Positions 16,009 to 24,904 of a stretch of DNA of 64,000 nt are shown here, piece by piece. The DNA is from UBA1205 sp045534635 (GTDB lineage Bacteria > Bacteroidota > Bacteroidia > Bacteroidales > WCHB1-69), in contig JAZSKB010000044.1 of assembly GCA_045534635.1 (NCBI GenBank), positions 186,001 through 250,000 on the forward strand, in the 5' to 3' direction. The notes under the pieces were generated by a model. The model worked only from the letters and a program-made list of their open reading frames with translations, made no database searches and was not told the origin of the DNA. Every line of letters begins with the position of its first letter. The first letter of the stretch is position 1. Position numbers and translations under genes: made by a program.

Positions 16009-16596
16009 ATGAGAAGAAAATTTTTTTTTATTGCCCTAATGGCAGCAGCATTATCCATAGGATTTACATCTTGTGGAGATGATAGTGATGATGATGAAAT
16101 AGAAGAAGTAGTAGAAAATACTGGAGGTACTCTTACCGTCGATGGCACTACTTATGAATTAACCACTGCAGGTCAATGGAATCATGGTAAAAAATATATG
16201 GATCAGGATATGCCTCGTAATTACATAGAGTTGTTCTTGTATAAAAAAGTTGAAAAAACAATATCAAAAGATGGTCAAGAAAACACACATTACGACACGT
16301 TGCATTACCTCAATATCGGATTATTTTGCAATGATGATTTACTATCTCCTGGAACTTATACTTTTGAAAATACAGCAGGAAATCAAACTTGGTTAAATTC
16401 TCACGTATGGATTAATTACGAAGTAAACAATGTTGGAGAAGTTTTCCAACAATCTGGTGATTTTGTAGGAAATGTTGTAATTGAAAAAACTGATAATAAT
16501 TACAAGGTAACACTCAATTGGAATGAAGGACAAGTTTCAGCGTCATATACAGGACCAATTCCAAGTGTAACAGACTCTCCTCTTTTAAAAAGATAA
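16009..16596 (+). CDS. Lipoprotein with a surface-export signal, unknown function
   Basis: A 195-residue lipoprotein. The signal peptide ends in the lipobox FTSC, with Cys at about residue 24. The residues after it, GDDSDDDEIEE, are the acidic stretch that acts as lipoprotein export signal in Bacteroidota, so the protein is probably displayed on the cell surface. The rest is beta-rich (GGTLTVDGTTYELTTAGQW, then LSPGTYTFENTAGNQTW) and resembles Ig-like or calycin-like lipoproteins of gut Bacteroidota, but I cannot name a family. The ATG at 16009 is chosen over an in-frame TTG at 16003. It is monocistronic, with its own promoter and terminator. Confidence 0.75.
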   Translation: MRRKFFFIALMAAALSIGFTSCGDDSDDDEIEEVVENTGGTLTVDGTTYELTTAGQWNHGKKYMDQDMPRNYIELFLYKKVEKTISKDGQENTHYDTLHYLNIGLFCNDDLLSPGTYTFENTAGNQTWLNSHVWINYEVNNVGEVFQQSGDFVGNVVIEKTDNNYKVTLNWNEGQVSASYTGPIPSVTDSPLLKR

Positions 16597-16614
16597 AGTT
16601 TTTTCACCAATAAT

Positions 16615-16648
16615 AAAAAAATCCTCCAAAATTTGGAGGATTTTTTTT
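16615..16648 (+). terminator. Terminator of the lipoprotein gene
   Basis: Inverted repeat AATCCTCCAAA / TTTGGAGGATT followed by eight T, 20 nt after the lipoprotein stop. Confidence 0.9.
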
Positions 16649-16737
16649 GTTTTTTTATAAATTTTTTCTCACTGACTATTAATATATTACAAAAAAAATT
16701 AATTTTTTTTATGGTTTTTCCTCCAAAAATAAGCACT

Positions 16738-16754
16738 TTGGCACAATTATTGCT
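16738..16754 (+). promoter_or_regulatory. Predicted sigma-54 (RpoN) promoter
   Basis: TTGGCAC-N5-TTGCT gives GG at 16740-16741 and GC at 16752-16753 with exactly ten bases between them, matching the -24/-12 consensus. It lies in a non-coding stretch, between two terminators, pointing into a predicted small RNA. No other site with this spacing was found by eye in the window. Confidence 0.6.
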
Positions 16755-16764
16755 ATATAATTTT

Positions 16765-16883
16765 ACGTATTTGTACTGCTTATTTTACCCGTCTTATTGG
16801 AATAACCACTTTGACACGGTTAAAAGGAGAGAATTACTACAAAACAAAACATCATTTCTTGATAGAAATGATGTTCTTTTTTT
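16765..16883 (+). ncRNA. Predicted sigma-54-dependent small RNA of about 120 nt
   Basis: Transcription from the sigma-54-like site should start near 16765. The RNA would contain a stem-loop TAACC/GGTTA (16803-16822), an unpaired purine-rich stretch (AAAGGAGAGAA), and a terminator hairpin AACATCATTTCT/AGAAATGATGTT at 16848-16875 followed by a T run. No convincing reading frame is present. The layout promoter, single-stranded seed, terminator is that of a trans-acting small RNA. This is a prediction from sequence alone. Confidence 0.45.
16848..16883 (+). terminator. Terminator of the predicted small RNA
   Basis: A 12-bp perfect stem with a 4-nt loop followed by CTTTTTTTAT. No annotated gene upstream needs it, because the lipoprotein already has its own terminator, which is why a transcript is inferred here. 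Confidence 0.7.
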
Positions 16884-16892
16884 ATATCTAGA

Positions 16893-17010
16893 TATAAAAA
16901 AAGAGTAATTGGCACAATTACTCTTAAAAAACATCACATTAAAAAATTCAGTTTACTATTTCATTTATTCAAAATTATCCCAGAGAAAATTTTAGTTGTC
17001 TCTGGGATAA
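16893..17010 (-). terminator. Tandem hairpins downstream of gcvP
   Basis: Two inverted repeats lie downstream of the gcvP stop on the minus strand. The first is TTATCCCAGAGA / TCTCTGGGATAA (16976-17010). The second is AAGAGTAATTG / CAATTACTCTT (16901-16925), followed on the minus strand by a run of T. The second has the better terminator form. Confidence 0.65.
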
Positions 17011-17024
17011 TCATAAACAATCTA

Positions 17025-19865
17025 CTATTCTGCTAAACGACAAACAAGATTTCTATCACCATAAGCATCATCAATTTTGGATACTGTAGGCCAATATTTA
17101 TCTTCATGAGACATAGGGAAAGCCGCTTTTTGACGAGAATAAGGACGATTCCATTCATCGGAACAAACGACATGCATAGTATGAGGTGCGTTACTAATAA
17201 CATTATTTTCTTTATCAGCAACTCCACTCTCTATTTCTGCAATTTCTTGACGAATAGAAATCAAAGCATCGCACAATCTATCCATTTCTGTCAAAGGCTC
17301 ACTTTCTGTAGGTTCTACCATTAAAGTACCATGAACAGGGAAAGCAACAGTTGGAGCATGGAAACCATAATCCATCAAACGTTTTGCAATATCTCCTACT
17401 TGAGCACTCAAACTAAATGAATTACAATCTAATATCATTTCATGTGCTACCCTACCTTTACTTCCTGTATAAAGTATTTTGTAAGTATCTTTCAAACGCG
17501 TCATCATATAATTAGCATTTAAGATAGCATATTTAGTTGCTTCTGCTAAACCTTCTGAGCCTAACATTTTGATATAGCCATAAGTAATAGGTAACAACAT
17601 AGGATAACCAAACGGAGCAGCAGAAACTGCATCACCATATTTACCACCAGTCGTTACTTGAGAATGATTTGGTAAGAAATCTACTAATTTTTCGTTTACA
17701 CAAATTGGACCAACACCAGGACCACCACCACCATGAGGCATTGCAAATGTTTTATGTAAATTTAAGTGGCAAACATCTGCTCCCATGTTACCTGGACTTG
17801 TCAAACCTACTTGTGCATTCATATTTGCACCATCCATATACACCAAACCACCATTATCGTGAATAATTTTGATAATATCTAAAATACCTTCTTCAAATAC
17901 ACCATGAGTAGATGGGTATGTTACCATTAAACATGCTAAATTATCTTTATTGGCTTCTGCTTTTTCTTTCAAATCTGCAATATCAATTTCTCCGCTTTCA
18001 GTTGCTTTGATAACAATAATTTTCAATCCTGCCATAGCAGCAGATGCAGGATTGGTACCATGAGCAGAAGATGGTATCAAACAAATATTTCTATGACTTG
18101 CATTATTTGCTTCAAAATAATTTCTAATAACAGCCAAACCTGCATACTCTCCAGAAGCACCAGACATTGGTTGTAAAGATACTCCAGCAAAATTGGTTAT
18201 TTCTGCCAAACAATATTCAAGGTTACGAATCATTTCCATATATCCCTCTACTTGTTCTTGTGGAACAAAAGGGTGAATGGCTTGAAATCCAGCAAAACTT
18301 ATTGGCATCATTTCTGCTGCAGCATTCAATTTCATGGTACAACTACCAAGAGGAATCATTGCTCTATTTAATGATAAATCTTTAACTTCCAACATCTTCA
18401 TATAACGCATCATTTCTGTTTCGCTATGATATGTATTGAAAACGCGATGAGTTAAATACGAAGAAGTACGTTTTAATTCATTAGGCATATTTATCAATGC
18501 AGAACAAGAACCATCGCATTTGATTCCTTGATAAGTTTTTCCTACCGCTTCTGCCAACACTACTAATATTTCATTTACATCATCTTTAGTAGTTGTTTCA
18601 TCTAAACTGATACCTATACAATCTTCACAAATATAACGGAAATTGATTTCATGTTTCAATGCGATTTCTCTGATTTTATCAGTTTTTACTGGACATTCTA
18701 TTGCCAAAGTATCAAAAAATGCTTTGTTATGTTGTTTGTATCCTAATGCAGCAAGTTCAGAATTCAATTTTTCTGTTAAAGTATTTATTCTCATTGCGAT
18801 AGAACGAATACCTTCTTGACCATGCCAAGCAGCATAAAAACCAGACATTATCGCCATCAAAGCGGAAGCAGTACAAATATTAGAGGTTGCTTTTTCTCTC
18901 TTGATATGTTGTTCTCTTGTTTGCAATGCCATACGATATGCTTTATTTCCTTGTTTATCTATGGTGATACCAATGATACGCCCTGGCATTTGACGTTTAA
19001 AATCTTCTGTACAAGCAAAGAAACCAGCTGTAGGACCTCCAAAACCCATTGGCAAGCCAAAACGTTGAGTAGAACCAATCACACAATCAGCTCCCCATTC
19101 TCCTGGAGGTGTCAACAATGCTAAAGCCATTAAATCTGTTGCAACAACAATACGAGAACCATTTGCTTTTGCATTGGTTACCATTGCTTTATAATCTTTT
19201 ACTTCTCCCCATTGATTTGGATATTGAACAATAGCTCCAAATATTTCTGATGTAAAAACAAATTCACTTTCTTTACATTCTTTTACTTTGATACCCAATA
19301 ATTTGGCTCTTGTAGCAATAACATGTTTTGTCTGTGGATATATATCTTCAGATACTAAAAAGACATTAGCACCTGCTTTTTGCATTTCGCGACTTCTGGC
19401 ATTGAAAAACATAATCATTGCTTCTGCTGCTGCCGTTGCTTCATCTAACAAGGAAGCATTTGCCAAAGGCATTGCCGTCATATCAGAAATCACAGTTTGA
19501 TAATTCAATAATGCTTCTAATCGTCCTTGAGAAATTTCTGCTTGATAAGGAGTGTAAGAAGTGTACCAACCTGGATTTTCTAATATATTGCGTGTAATAA
19601 CCGATGGAGTTATACAATTGTAATAACCCATACCTATATATGTTTTATACACTTTATTTTTTGAAGCCAATTCTCTTACATGAGCCAAAAATTCACTTTC
19701 GCTCATCGGTGCACCAATTTGCAATGGTGATTTTAGGCGTATTTGCGAAGGTATTGTTTGTTCTATCAACTCATCTACAGAGGATACTCCTATTGTTTGT
19801 AACATTTTTTCAATATCTAATGGACGAGGTCCCACATGACGTGAAGCAAAATTATTGTTTTCCAT
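17025..19865 (-). CDS. gcvP: Glycine dehydrogenase (decarboxylating), P protein
   Basis: A 946-residue full-length, single-chain GcvP, the PLP enzyme that decarboxylates glycine and passes the aminomethyl group to the lipoyl H protein. It begins with FASRHVGPRPLDIEKML, as the family does. The PLP-binding lysine lies in LNLHKTFAMPHGGGGPG near residue 705. Other conserved blocks are SCTMKLNAAAEM and SSAHGTNPASAAMAG. The H and T proteins are not adjacent. It is monocistronic, with a predicted minus-strand promoter at 19948-19955 and hairpins downstream. Confidence 0.97.
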   Translation of the reverse strand: MENNNFASRHVGPRPLDIEKMLQTIGVSSVDELIEQTIPSQIRLKSPLQIGAPMSESEFLAHVRELASKNKVYKTYIGMGYYNCITPSVITRNILENPGWYTSYTPYQAEISQGRLEALLNYQTVISDMTAMPLANASLLDEATAAAEAMIMFFNARSREMQKAGANVFLVSEDIYPQTKHVIATRAKLLGIKVKECKESEFVFTSEIFGAIVQYPNQWGEVKDYKAMVTNAKANGSRIVVATDLMALALLTPPGEWGADCVIGSTQRFGLPMGFGGPTAGFFACTEDFKRQMPGRIIGITIDKQGNKAYRMALQTREQHIKREKATSNICTASALMAIMSGFYAAWHGQEGIRSIAMRINTLTEKLNSELAALGYKQHNKAFFDTLAIECPVKTDKIREIALKHEINFRYICEDCIGISLDETTTKDDVNEILVVLAEAVGKTYQGIKCDGSCSALINMPNELKRTSSYLTHRVFNTYHSETEMMRYMKMLEVKDLSLNRAMIPLGSCTMKLNAAAEMMPISFAGFQAIHPFVPQEQVEGYMEMIRNLEYCLAEITNFAGVSLQPMSGASGEYAGLAVIRNYFEANNASHRNICLIPSSAHGTNPASAAMAGLKIIVIKATESGEIDIADLKEKAEANKDNLACLMVTYPSTHGVFEEGILDIIKIIHDNGGLVYMDGANMNAQVGLTSPGNMGADVCHLNLHKTFAMPHGGGGPGVGPICVNEKLVDFLPNHSQVTTGGKYGDAVSAAPFGYPMLLPITYGYIKMLGSEGLAEATKYAILNANYMMTRLKDTYKILYTGSKGRVAHEMILDCNSFSLSAQVGDIAKRLMDYGFHAPTVAFPVHGTLMVEPTESEPLTEMDRLCDALISIRQEIAEIESGVADKENNVISNAPHTMHVVCSDEWNRPYSRQKAAFPMSHEDKYWPTVSKIDDAYGDRNLVCRLAE

Positions 19866-19947
19866 TTCTTATTTTTTTTTATATCAATATTTTATTTTTT
19901 ATCTTACTTTTATTTTTTTGATACTTTTATCATTTTTTAGTATTGTG

Positions 19948-19955
19948 CAAAAATA
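19948..19955 (-). promoter_or_regulatory. -7 promoter box of gcvP
   Basis: The minus strand reads TATTTTTG (TAnnTTTG), about 80 nt upstream of the gcvP ATG at 19865. Confidence 0.5.
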
Positions 19956-20041
19956 ACATTTTTTGAATAATTATATCAACAAATTTCACCTTTTTTTCAA
20001 AAAATCTTTATGTTTTCTTTAGAAAAAAATTCTTTATTCTA

Positions 20042-20692
20042 TCAAGCGTTTTTATCTATTGGAGTATATGAATGCATATTCATCATAGATATAGTTTGTA
20101 TGCTTGAAATTAGCAATTCTACCAATGAATTGAATGTTAAAATATATTGATTGTATTTGTTTTGAGCAATAAATTGTACTTCAAGTCCTTTTAAAAGCAT
20201 TATCATCATATCGGCAAACGCAGATACATCAATATCTATTTTCAAATCATTTGACAAAATGCCAATTTGTATAATTTTAACAAATTGTGCCGTTTCCCAA
20301 CGGTCGAAATCATTTCTTACTTCGTTTAGGCAATCCAATACTTTTCTATCTTCTGTTTTTTCTCGCAAACCGATAAGAGATGTTTGCGAAAAATTCATTG
20401 AATTTTTTATCAATTTCATTCGTAACAATAGATATTGTTTTAATTTTTCGTAGATTACCAATTTTCCATTATCAACTATTTGTTCCAATTGTGCTTCTAT
20501 TTGCAACATTTCATCTCGCACAACTTCTTTATATAAATACTCTTTACTTGGAAAATAATAATACAACGCTCCTTTGGCTTTATCTACTACTTTGGCTATT
20601 TCATCCATTGATGTTTTATCAAAACCATTACGATGAAACAACTTTGCCGCAGCATTTAAAATACTATCTCTTGTTTCTCCTCTTTTGCTCAT
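20042..20692 (-). CDS. TetR/AcrR-family transcriptional regulator
   Basis: A 216-residue TetR-type repressor. The N-terminal HTH is clear: TRDSILNAAAKLFHRNGFDKTSMDEIAKVV, then KGALYYYFPSKEYLYKEVV. The remaining ~150 residues are a helical ligand-binding and dimer domain with no recognisable ligand signature. It lies between gcvP and the divergent membrane pyrophosphatase; either could be a target, but the usual logic of divergent regulation points to the 331-nt region shared with hppA. I found no clear operator palindrome. Confidence 0.85.
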   Translation of the reverse strand: MSKRGETRDSILNAAAKLFHRNGFDKTSMDEIAKVVDKAKGALYYYFPSKEYLYKEVVRDEMLQIEAQLEQIVDNGKLVIYEKLKQYLLLRMKLIKNSMNFSQTSLIGLREKTEDRKVLDCLNEVRNDFDRWETAQFVKIIQIGILSNDLKIDIDVSAFADMMIMLLKGLEVQFIAQNKYNQYILTFNSLVELLISSIQTISMMNMHSYTPIDKNA

Positions 20693-21023
20693 AAAAATAA
20701 AAAAAATATAAAATTACAAAAAAAAATTGAACAAAAGAGTATATATAGTCATTTTTTTTATACTTAGTTATAACAACTAATAAATAATTAATTCTTAACA
20801 TTTTTATAATATTTTCTATTATTGGTCAATAAAAAAAACAAAAAAAAACTTATAGTTTTACACATTGATAATTTTTGTATAAAAAAAAATGCTATCTTTG
20901 CAGAAATTTATAATATGAATCAAAAATTAATATTGAATTTAAGAACATTACAATAAAAAAAAGGACAACTCCTTATTAATGAAGCAAATAGCAAAATAAT
21001 TTTATAAATAAAACTTTAATTTT
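20693..21023. other. Intergenic region between tetR and hppA
   Basis: A 331-nt very AT-rich region. It holds the hppA promoter box at 20893-20900 and a leader of about 120 nt. I see no RNA gene or strong hairpin. Confidence 0.5.
20893..20900 (+). promoter_or_regulatory. -7 promoter box of hppA
   Basis: TATCTTTG, 123 nt upstream of the hppA ATG at 21024. Confidence 0.65.
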
Positions 21024-23468
21024 ATGTTTAGAAAAACAGCTACCACATTGTTGGTAATATTATCACCAAGTCTTTTATTGGCAAGTGAAGCCAATCTAAA
21101 AATTCCAGATGGCATAAAAAATGAGAATCTGCTTTATTGGGGCTTTGTTGTTACATTGTTAGGTTTATTATTTGGTTTTTACCAATATCTTAAGATTCGG
21201 CAACTTCCAGCTCATAAATCTATGTTGGAAATTGCAGATGTTATCTACAAAACATGCTCCACCTATTTGAAACAACAAGGAAAATTTTTAATTATCTTAT
21301 TCTTATTTATCGGTATTGCCATTGCTACCTATTTTGGATTTTTGGCAAAAGATGAAAACGGTGTTACATTATTTGGAATCGGCGGAGTACTACTGATTTT
21401 GTTATGGACTATCATTGGTATGTTAGGCTCATACATTGTTGCCACTTTTGGTGTCAGAATCAATACTTTAGCCAATGCAAGAATGGCATTTGCATCGTTA
21501 AAAAAACAACCACTACAATTGCTCAATATTCCATTAGATGCAGGAATGAGCATCGGTGTAATGTTAATTTCATTAGAATTAACGATGATGCTTATTATAT
21601 TAATGTTAATGCCAGGATATTTAGCTGGAGCATGCTTTATTGGTTTTGCTATTGGAGAATCTCTTGGTGCTGCTGCCTTACGTATTGCAGGAGGTATTTT
21701 CACAAAAATTGCAGATATCGGTTCCGATTTAATGAAAGTTGTTTTCAAAATTGGAGAAGATGACCCAAGAAATCCCGGAGTTATTGCCGATTGTACAGGT
21801 GACAATGCTGGAGATTCTATTGGACCTACTGCCGATGGATTTGAAACTTACGGCGTAACTGGAGTTGCTTTGGTTTCTTTCATTTTGTTGGCTGTTGGTG
21901 GTTCTAATCTCAATTTCGACGAAATTTCTTCTGCAGCATTACAAATAAAATTACTCTCTTGGATTTTCATTATGCGTATTTTAATGGTAATCACTTCTGT
22001 TATTGCATTTTACATAAACAAATTTATCTGTAAAATTCGCTATGCAAACAAAGATGACCTTGATTTTGAACAGCCATTAACCCTTTTGGTTTGGATTTCT
22101 TCTATTTTAAGCATAATTGCTATATTTTCAGCAAGTTATTTCATACTTTCCGACCTCAATAATAACAATAATCTATGGTGGATTTTATCTGTTATTATCA
22201 GTTGTGGAACACTTGGTGGGGCATTAATTCCTGAATTTACCAAACTTTTTACTTCTCCAAAATCTACTCATGTCAATGAAGTTGTACAAGCAAGTAAAGA
22301 AGGTGGTGCTTCTTTAACTATTTTATCGGGATTTGTTGCTGGAAATTTCTCTGCATTTTGGAAAGGACTAATTTTTGTTATTTTAATGTTTATTGCCTAT
22401 TTTGCAAGTCAGTTTGGATTAGAACAAATAATGGTTTACCCTTCTATTTTTGCATTTGGATTGGTTGCTTTTGGGCTTTTGAGTATGGGACCTGTAACTA
22501 TTGCTGTTGATAGTTATGGACCTGTTACCGATAACGCTCAATCTGTTTACGAACTTTCTCTTATTGAACAGATTGAAAATATCGACCAAGATATTGAACA
22601 AGAATTTGGTTTTAAACCTAATTGGGAAAAATCAAAATACTATCTTGAAGCCAACGACGGAGCGGGCAATACTTTCAAAGCAACAGCAAAACCTGTTTTA
22701 ATTGGAACTGCAGTTGTCGGAGCAACGACCATGATATTTTCATTAATTTTAATGGTTGAAAAAACTATCGGATTGGCTCCTGAACAAATTCTCAATCTAC
22801 TAAATCCTTATTCTATACTCGGATTTATATTAGGCGGAAGTATAATCTATTGGTTTACAGGTGCATCTACACAAGCAGTTACCACAGGAGCACATCGAGC
22901 GGTGGAATACATCAAAAATAATATCAATTTGGACCCTAATGCACCTAAAAAAGCTGATGCAAATGCTTCAAAAGAAGTTGTCAAAATATGTACGAATTAT
23001 GCTCAAAAAGGTATGTTTAATATTTTTGTTGCAGTATTCTTTTTTGCATTAGCGATTGCATGTCTTTCTTCTCCTTCTTCTATTGGAGGAAACGATGCTA
23101 TTTCATTTTTTATCAGTTATCTAATTGCCATTGCTGTTTTTGGTTTATTTCAAGCCATTTTTATGGCAAATGCTGGTGGGGCTTGGGATAATGCAAAAAA
23201 AGTTGTTGAAGTTGATTTGCAAGAAAAAGGAACTCCTTTGCATGACGCTACTGTCGTTGGAGATACTGTTGGAGACCCTTTCAAAGACACTTCTTCTGTT
23301 GCTTTAAATCCAATTATCAAGTTTACTACTTTGTTTGGAATTTTAGCTATGGAAATCGCTATTTCTGAATCATTTAGAGACATTGCTCCATATATAGGTA
23401 TTTTGTTCTTTATCATTGCTATCGTTTTTGTTTGGCGGTCATTCTATAGAATGAAAATAGAAAAATAA
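21024..23468 (+). CDS. hppA: Membrane-bound ion-pumping pyrophosphatase (divergent subfamily)
   Basis: An 814-residue integral membrane protein with about 16 hydrophobic segments. It hydrolyses pyrophosphate and pumps H+ and/or Na+ outwards. The substrate-site block near residues 245-280 reads DDPRNPGVIADCTGDNAGDSIGP and is followed by FETYGVTG; the late block GDTVGDPFKDTSS is also conserved. The usual helix-6 sequence DLVGKVE reads DLMKVVF, so the gate-region Glu is replaced. At the potassium-dependence site the sequence GNTFKATA gives Lys552 and Ala555, where K+-dependent enzymes have Ala at the first position. These features fit a divergent, probably K+-independent form. The promoter lies upstream and a terminator downstream. 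Confidence 0.93.
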   Translation: MFRKTATTLLVILSPSLLLASEANLKIPDGIKNENLLYWGFVVTLLGLLFGFYQYLKIRQLPAHKSMLEIADVIYKTCSTYLKQQGKFLIILFLFIGIAIATYFGFLAKDENGVTLFGIGGVLLILLWTIIGMLGSYIVATFGVRINTLANARMAFASLKKQPLQLLNIPLDAGMSIGVMLISLELTMMLIILMLMPGYLAGACFIGFAIGESLGAAALRIAGGIFTKIADIGSDLMKVVFKIGEDDPRNPGVIADCTGDNAGDSIGPTADGFETYGVTGVALVSFILLAVGGSNLNFDEISSAALQIKLLSWIFIMRILMVITSVIAFYINKFICKIRYANKDDLDFEQPLTLLVWISSILSIIAIFSASYFILSDLNNNNNLWWILSVIISCGTLGGALIPEFTKLFTSPKSTHVNEVVQASKEGGASLTILSGFVAGNFSAFWKGLIFVILMFIAYFASQFGLEQIMVYPSIFAFGLVAFGLLSMGPVTIAVDSYGPVTDNAQSVYELSLIEQIENIDQDIEQEFGFKPNWEKSKYYLEANDGAGNTFKATAKPVLIGTAVVGATTMIFSLILMVEKTIGLAPEQILNLLNPYSILGFILGGSIIYWFTGASTQAVTTGAHRAVEYIKNNINLDPNAPKKADANASKEVVKICTNYAQKGMFNIFVAVFFFALAIACLSSPSSIGGNDAISFFISYLIAIAVFGLFQAIFMANAGGAWDNAKKVVEVDLQEKGTPLHDATVVGDTVGDPFKDTSSVALNPIIKFTTLFGILAMEIAISESFRDIAPYIGILFFIIAIVFVWRSFYRMKIEK

Positions 23469-23488
23469 TCGATTTAACACAACAAAAT

Positions 23489-23526
23489 AAAAAGCCAAAA
23501 CTTTAACATTAAAGTTTTGGTTTTCT
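23489..23526. terminator. Bidirectional terminator between hppA and dxr
   Basis: Inverted repeat AAAAGCCAAAACTTTAA / TTAAAGTTTTGGTTTT with a short loop and flanking A and T runs, between two convergent genes. Confidence 0.8.
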
Positions 23527-23544
23527 ATTTTTTAATAACCTAAT

Positions 23545-24702
23545 TTATAAGTTTTCTATCAATTCTGTAGTTACCCGACGAGCAAGAGCATCTGTTTGAT
23601 AACAATTTTCTATATTAACCTCTGAGACAAAGTCTATTTTTGACAATGCACTTTCAACTATTGTTGCAATATCCAAAAATTGAATACGTTTATTCAAAAA
23701 GGCTTCAACAGCAATTTCATTGCAAGCATTCATTGCACAAGGAATATTTCCTCCTTGATTCATAGCAGTATATGCAATATTCAAACAAGAAAAGGTATCT
23801 CTATCAACTTCATAAAATCCTAATTGAGAATAATCTGCAAAAGAAAAACGAGGATAAGATGTTGCTAACCTATGCGGATATGCCATTGCATACTGAATAG
23901 GCAAACGCATATCGGGCAATGCCAATTGAGCCTTGATACTTCCATCGGAAAAACAAACCATAGAATGTACAATACTTTGAGGGTGTACTACTATATTAAC
24001 TTGTGATGGTTTTACATTAAAAAGCCAACACGCTTCTATCATTTCCAAACCTTTATTCATCATCGTAGCAGAATCTATTGTTACTTTATTCCCCATTGAC
24101 CAGTTAGGATGAGACAAGGCTTGTTCTACAGTTACATTTTGCAATTCTGCTCGTTTTTTACCATAAAAAGGACCTCCTGAAGCGGTCAAAATTATAGTAT
24201 CCAAAACATTAAAATGTTCTCCAACTAAACATTGAAAAATGGCAGAATGTTCAGAATCGACAGGCAATATAGGTACAGCATTTTGAGTGGCTAATGGCAT
24301 TATCATAGCACCTCCTGCTACCAAAGTTTCCTTATTTGCCAAAGCAATAGATTTTCCCGCTTGTATTGCTTTATATGTTGGTTCCAAACCAGAAAAACCA
24401 ACCAAAGCAACTAAAACCATGTCTATTGTACTCATTGAGACTACATCTAATAATGATTGTCGCCCTGCAAATACTTTAATATCCTCTTTTTCAAGAATTT
24501 CATTTACATAATTATAATACATTTCGTCAACAATTACCACTGTATTCGGACGAAAACGCAAGGCTTGTTCTATGAGCAAATCTGCATTAGATTTGGCGGT
24601 CAAAACTTCTACTTCAAACAAATCTTGATGATGAGATACTACATCAAGGGCTTGCACTCCAATACTACCTGTAGAACCTAAAATTGCAATACGTTTCTTC
24701 AT
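23545..24702 (-). CDS. dxr: 1-deoxy-D-xylulose 5-phosphate reductoisomerase
   Basis: A 385-residue enzyme of the non-mevalonate isoprenoid pathway, which converts DXP to MEP with NADPH. The NADPH motif ILGSTGSIG lies at the N-terminus. The catalytic and metal-binding blocks are LPVDSEHSAIFQCL (about 150) and NKGLEMIEACWLF (about 215), with SGGPF in the flexible active-site loop. A minus-strand TATTTTTG box sits 14 nt before the ATG, so the leader is very short. Confidence 0.97.
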   Translation of the reverse strand: MKKRIAILGSTGSIGVQALDVVSHHQDLFEVEVLTAKSNADLLIEQALRFRPNTVVIVDEMYYNYVNEILEKEDIKVFAGRQSLLDVVSMSTIDMVLVALVGFSGLEPTYKAIQAGKSIALANKETLVAGGAMIMPLATQNAVPILPVDSEHSAIFQCLVGEHFNVLDTIILTASGGPFYGKKRAELQNVTVEQALSHPNWSMGNKVTIDSATMMNKGLEMIEACWLFNVKPSQVNIVVHPQSIVHSMVCFSDGSIKAQLALPDMRLPIQYAMAYPHRLATSYPRFSFADYSQLGFYEVDRDTFSCLNIAYTAMNQGGNIPCAMNACNEIAVEAFLNKRIQFLDIATIVESALSKIDFVSEVNIENCYQTDALARRVTTELIENL

Positions 24703-24716
24703 CTTTTCAATTTTTG

Positions 24717-24724
24717 CAAAAATA
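24717..24724 (-). promoter_or_regulatory. -7 promoter box of dxr
   Basis: The minus strand reads TATTTTTG, ending 14 nt before the dxr ATG. Confidence 0.5.
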
Positions 24725-24866
24725 GCATTTTTCGCACTATTATTGTCTAACTATATTCCATTTTATTTGATTAATATAAAAAATCTTTTTCTTTGTATTT
24801 ATTAATATTCTATTTATCAACAAAAAAAAAATTTTACCAAAGTATAAAACATCAAACTAATTTTGG

Positions 24867-24874
24867 TATCTTTG
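24867..24874 (+). promoter_or_regulatory. -7 promoter box of the carboxyltransferase gene
   Basis: TATCTTTG, 30 nt before the ATG at 24905. Confidence 0.65.
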
Positions 24875-24904
24875 CAAAATATAATAAATATTGTAAATTG
24901 TAAT

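Noticed and set aside
16633..16908. A 91-codon open frame spanning the sigma-54 site and small-RNA locus
   Set aside because: Its first part is the T run of a terminator (poly-Phe), it crosses the predicted promoter and a terminator, and composition is not protein-like. The small-RNA reading explains the signals better.
16909..16920. A second TTGGCACAATTA, identical to the -24 half of the sigma-54 site
   Set aside because: The -12 GC is missing at the right spacing (CT instead), and the bases form one arm of a terminator hairpin for gcvP.
20915..20956. Short frame MNQKLILNLRTLQ in the hppA leader as a regulatory leader peptide
   Set aside because: Only 13 codons, no attenuator hairpin and no repeated regulatory codons. 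AT-rich leaders give such frames by chance.
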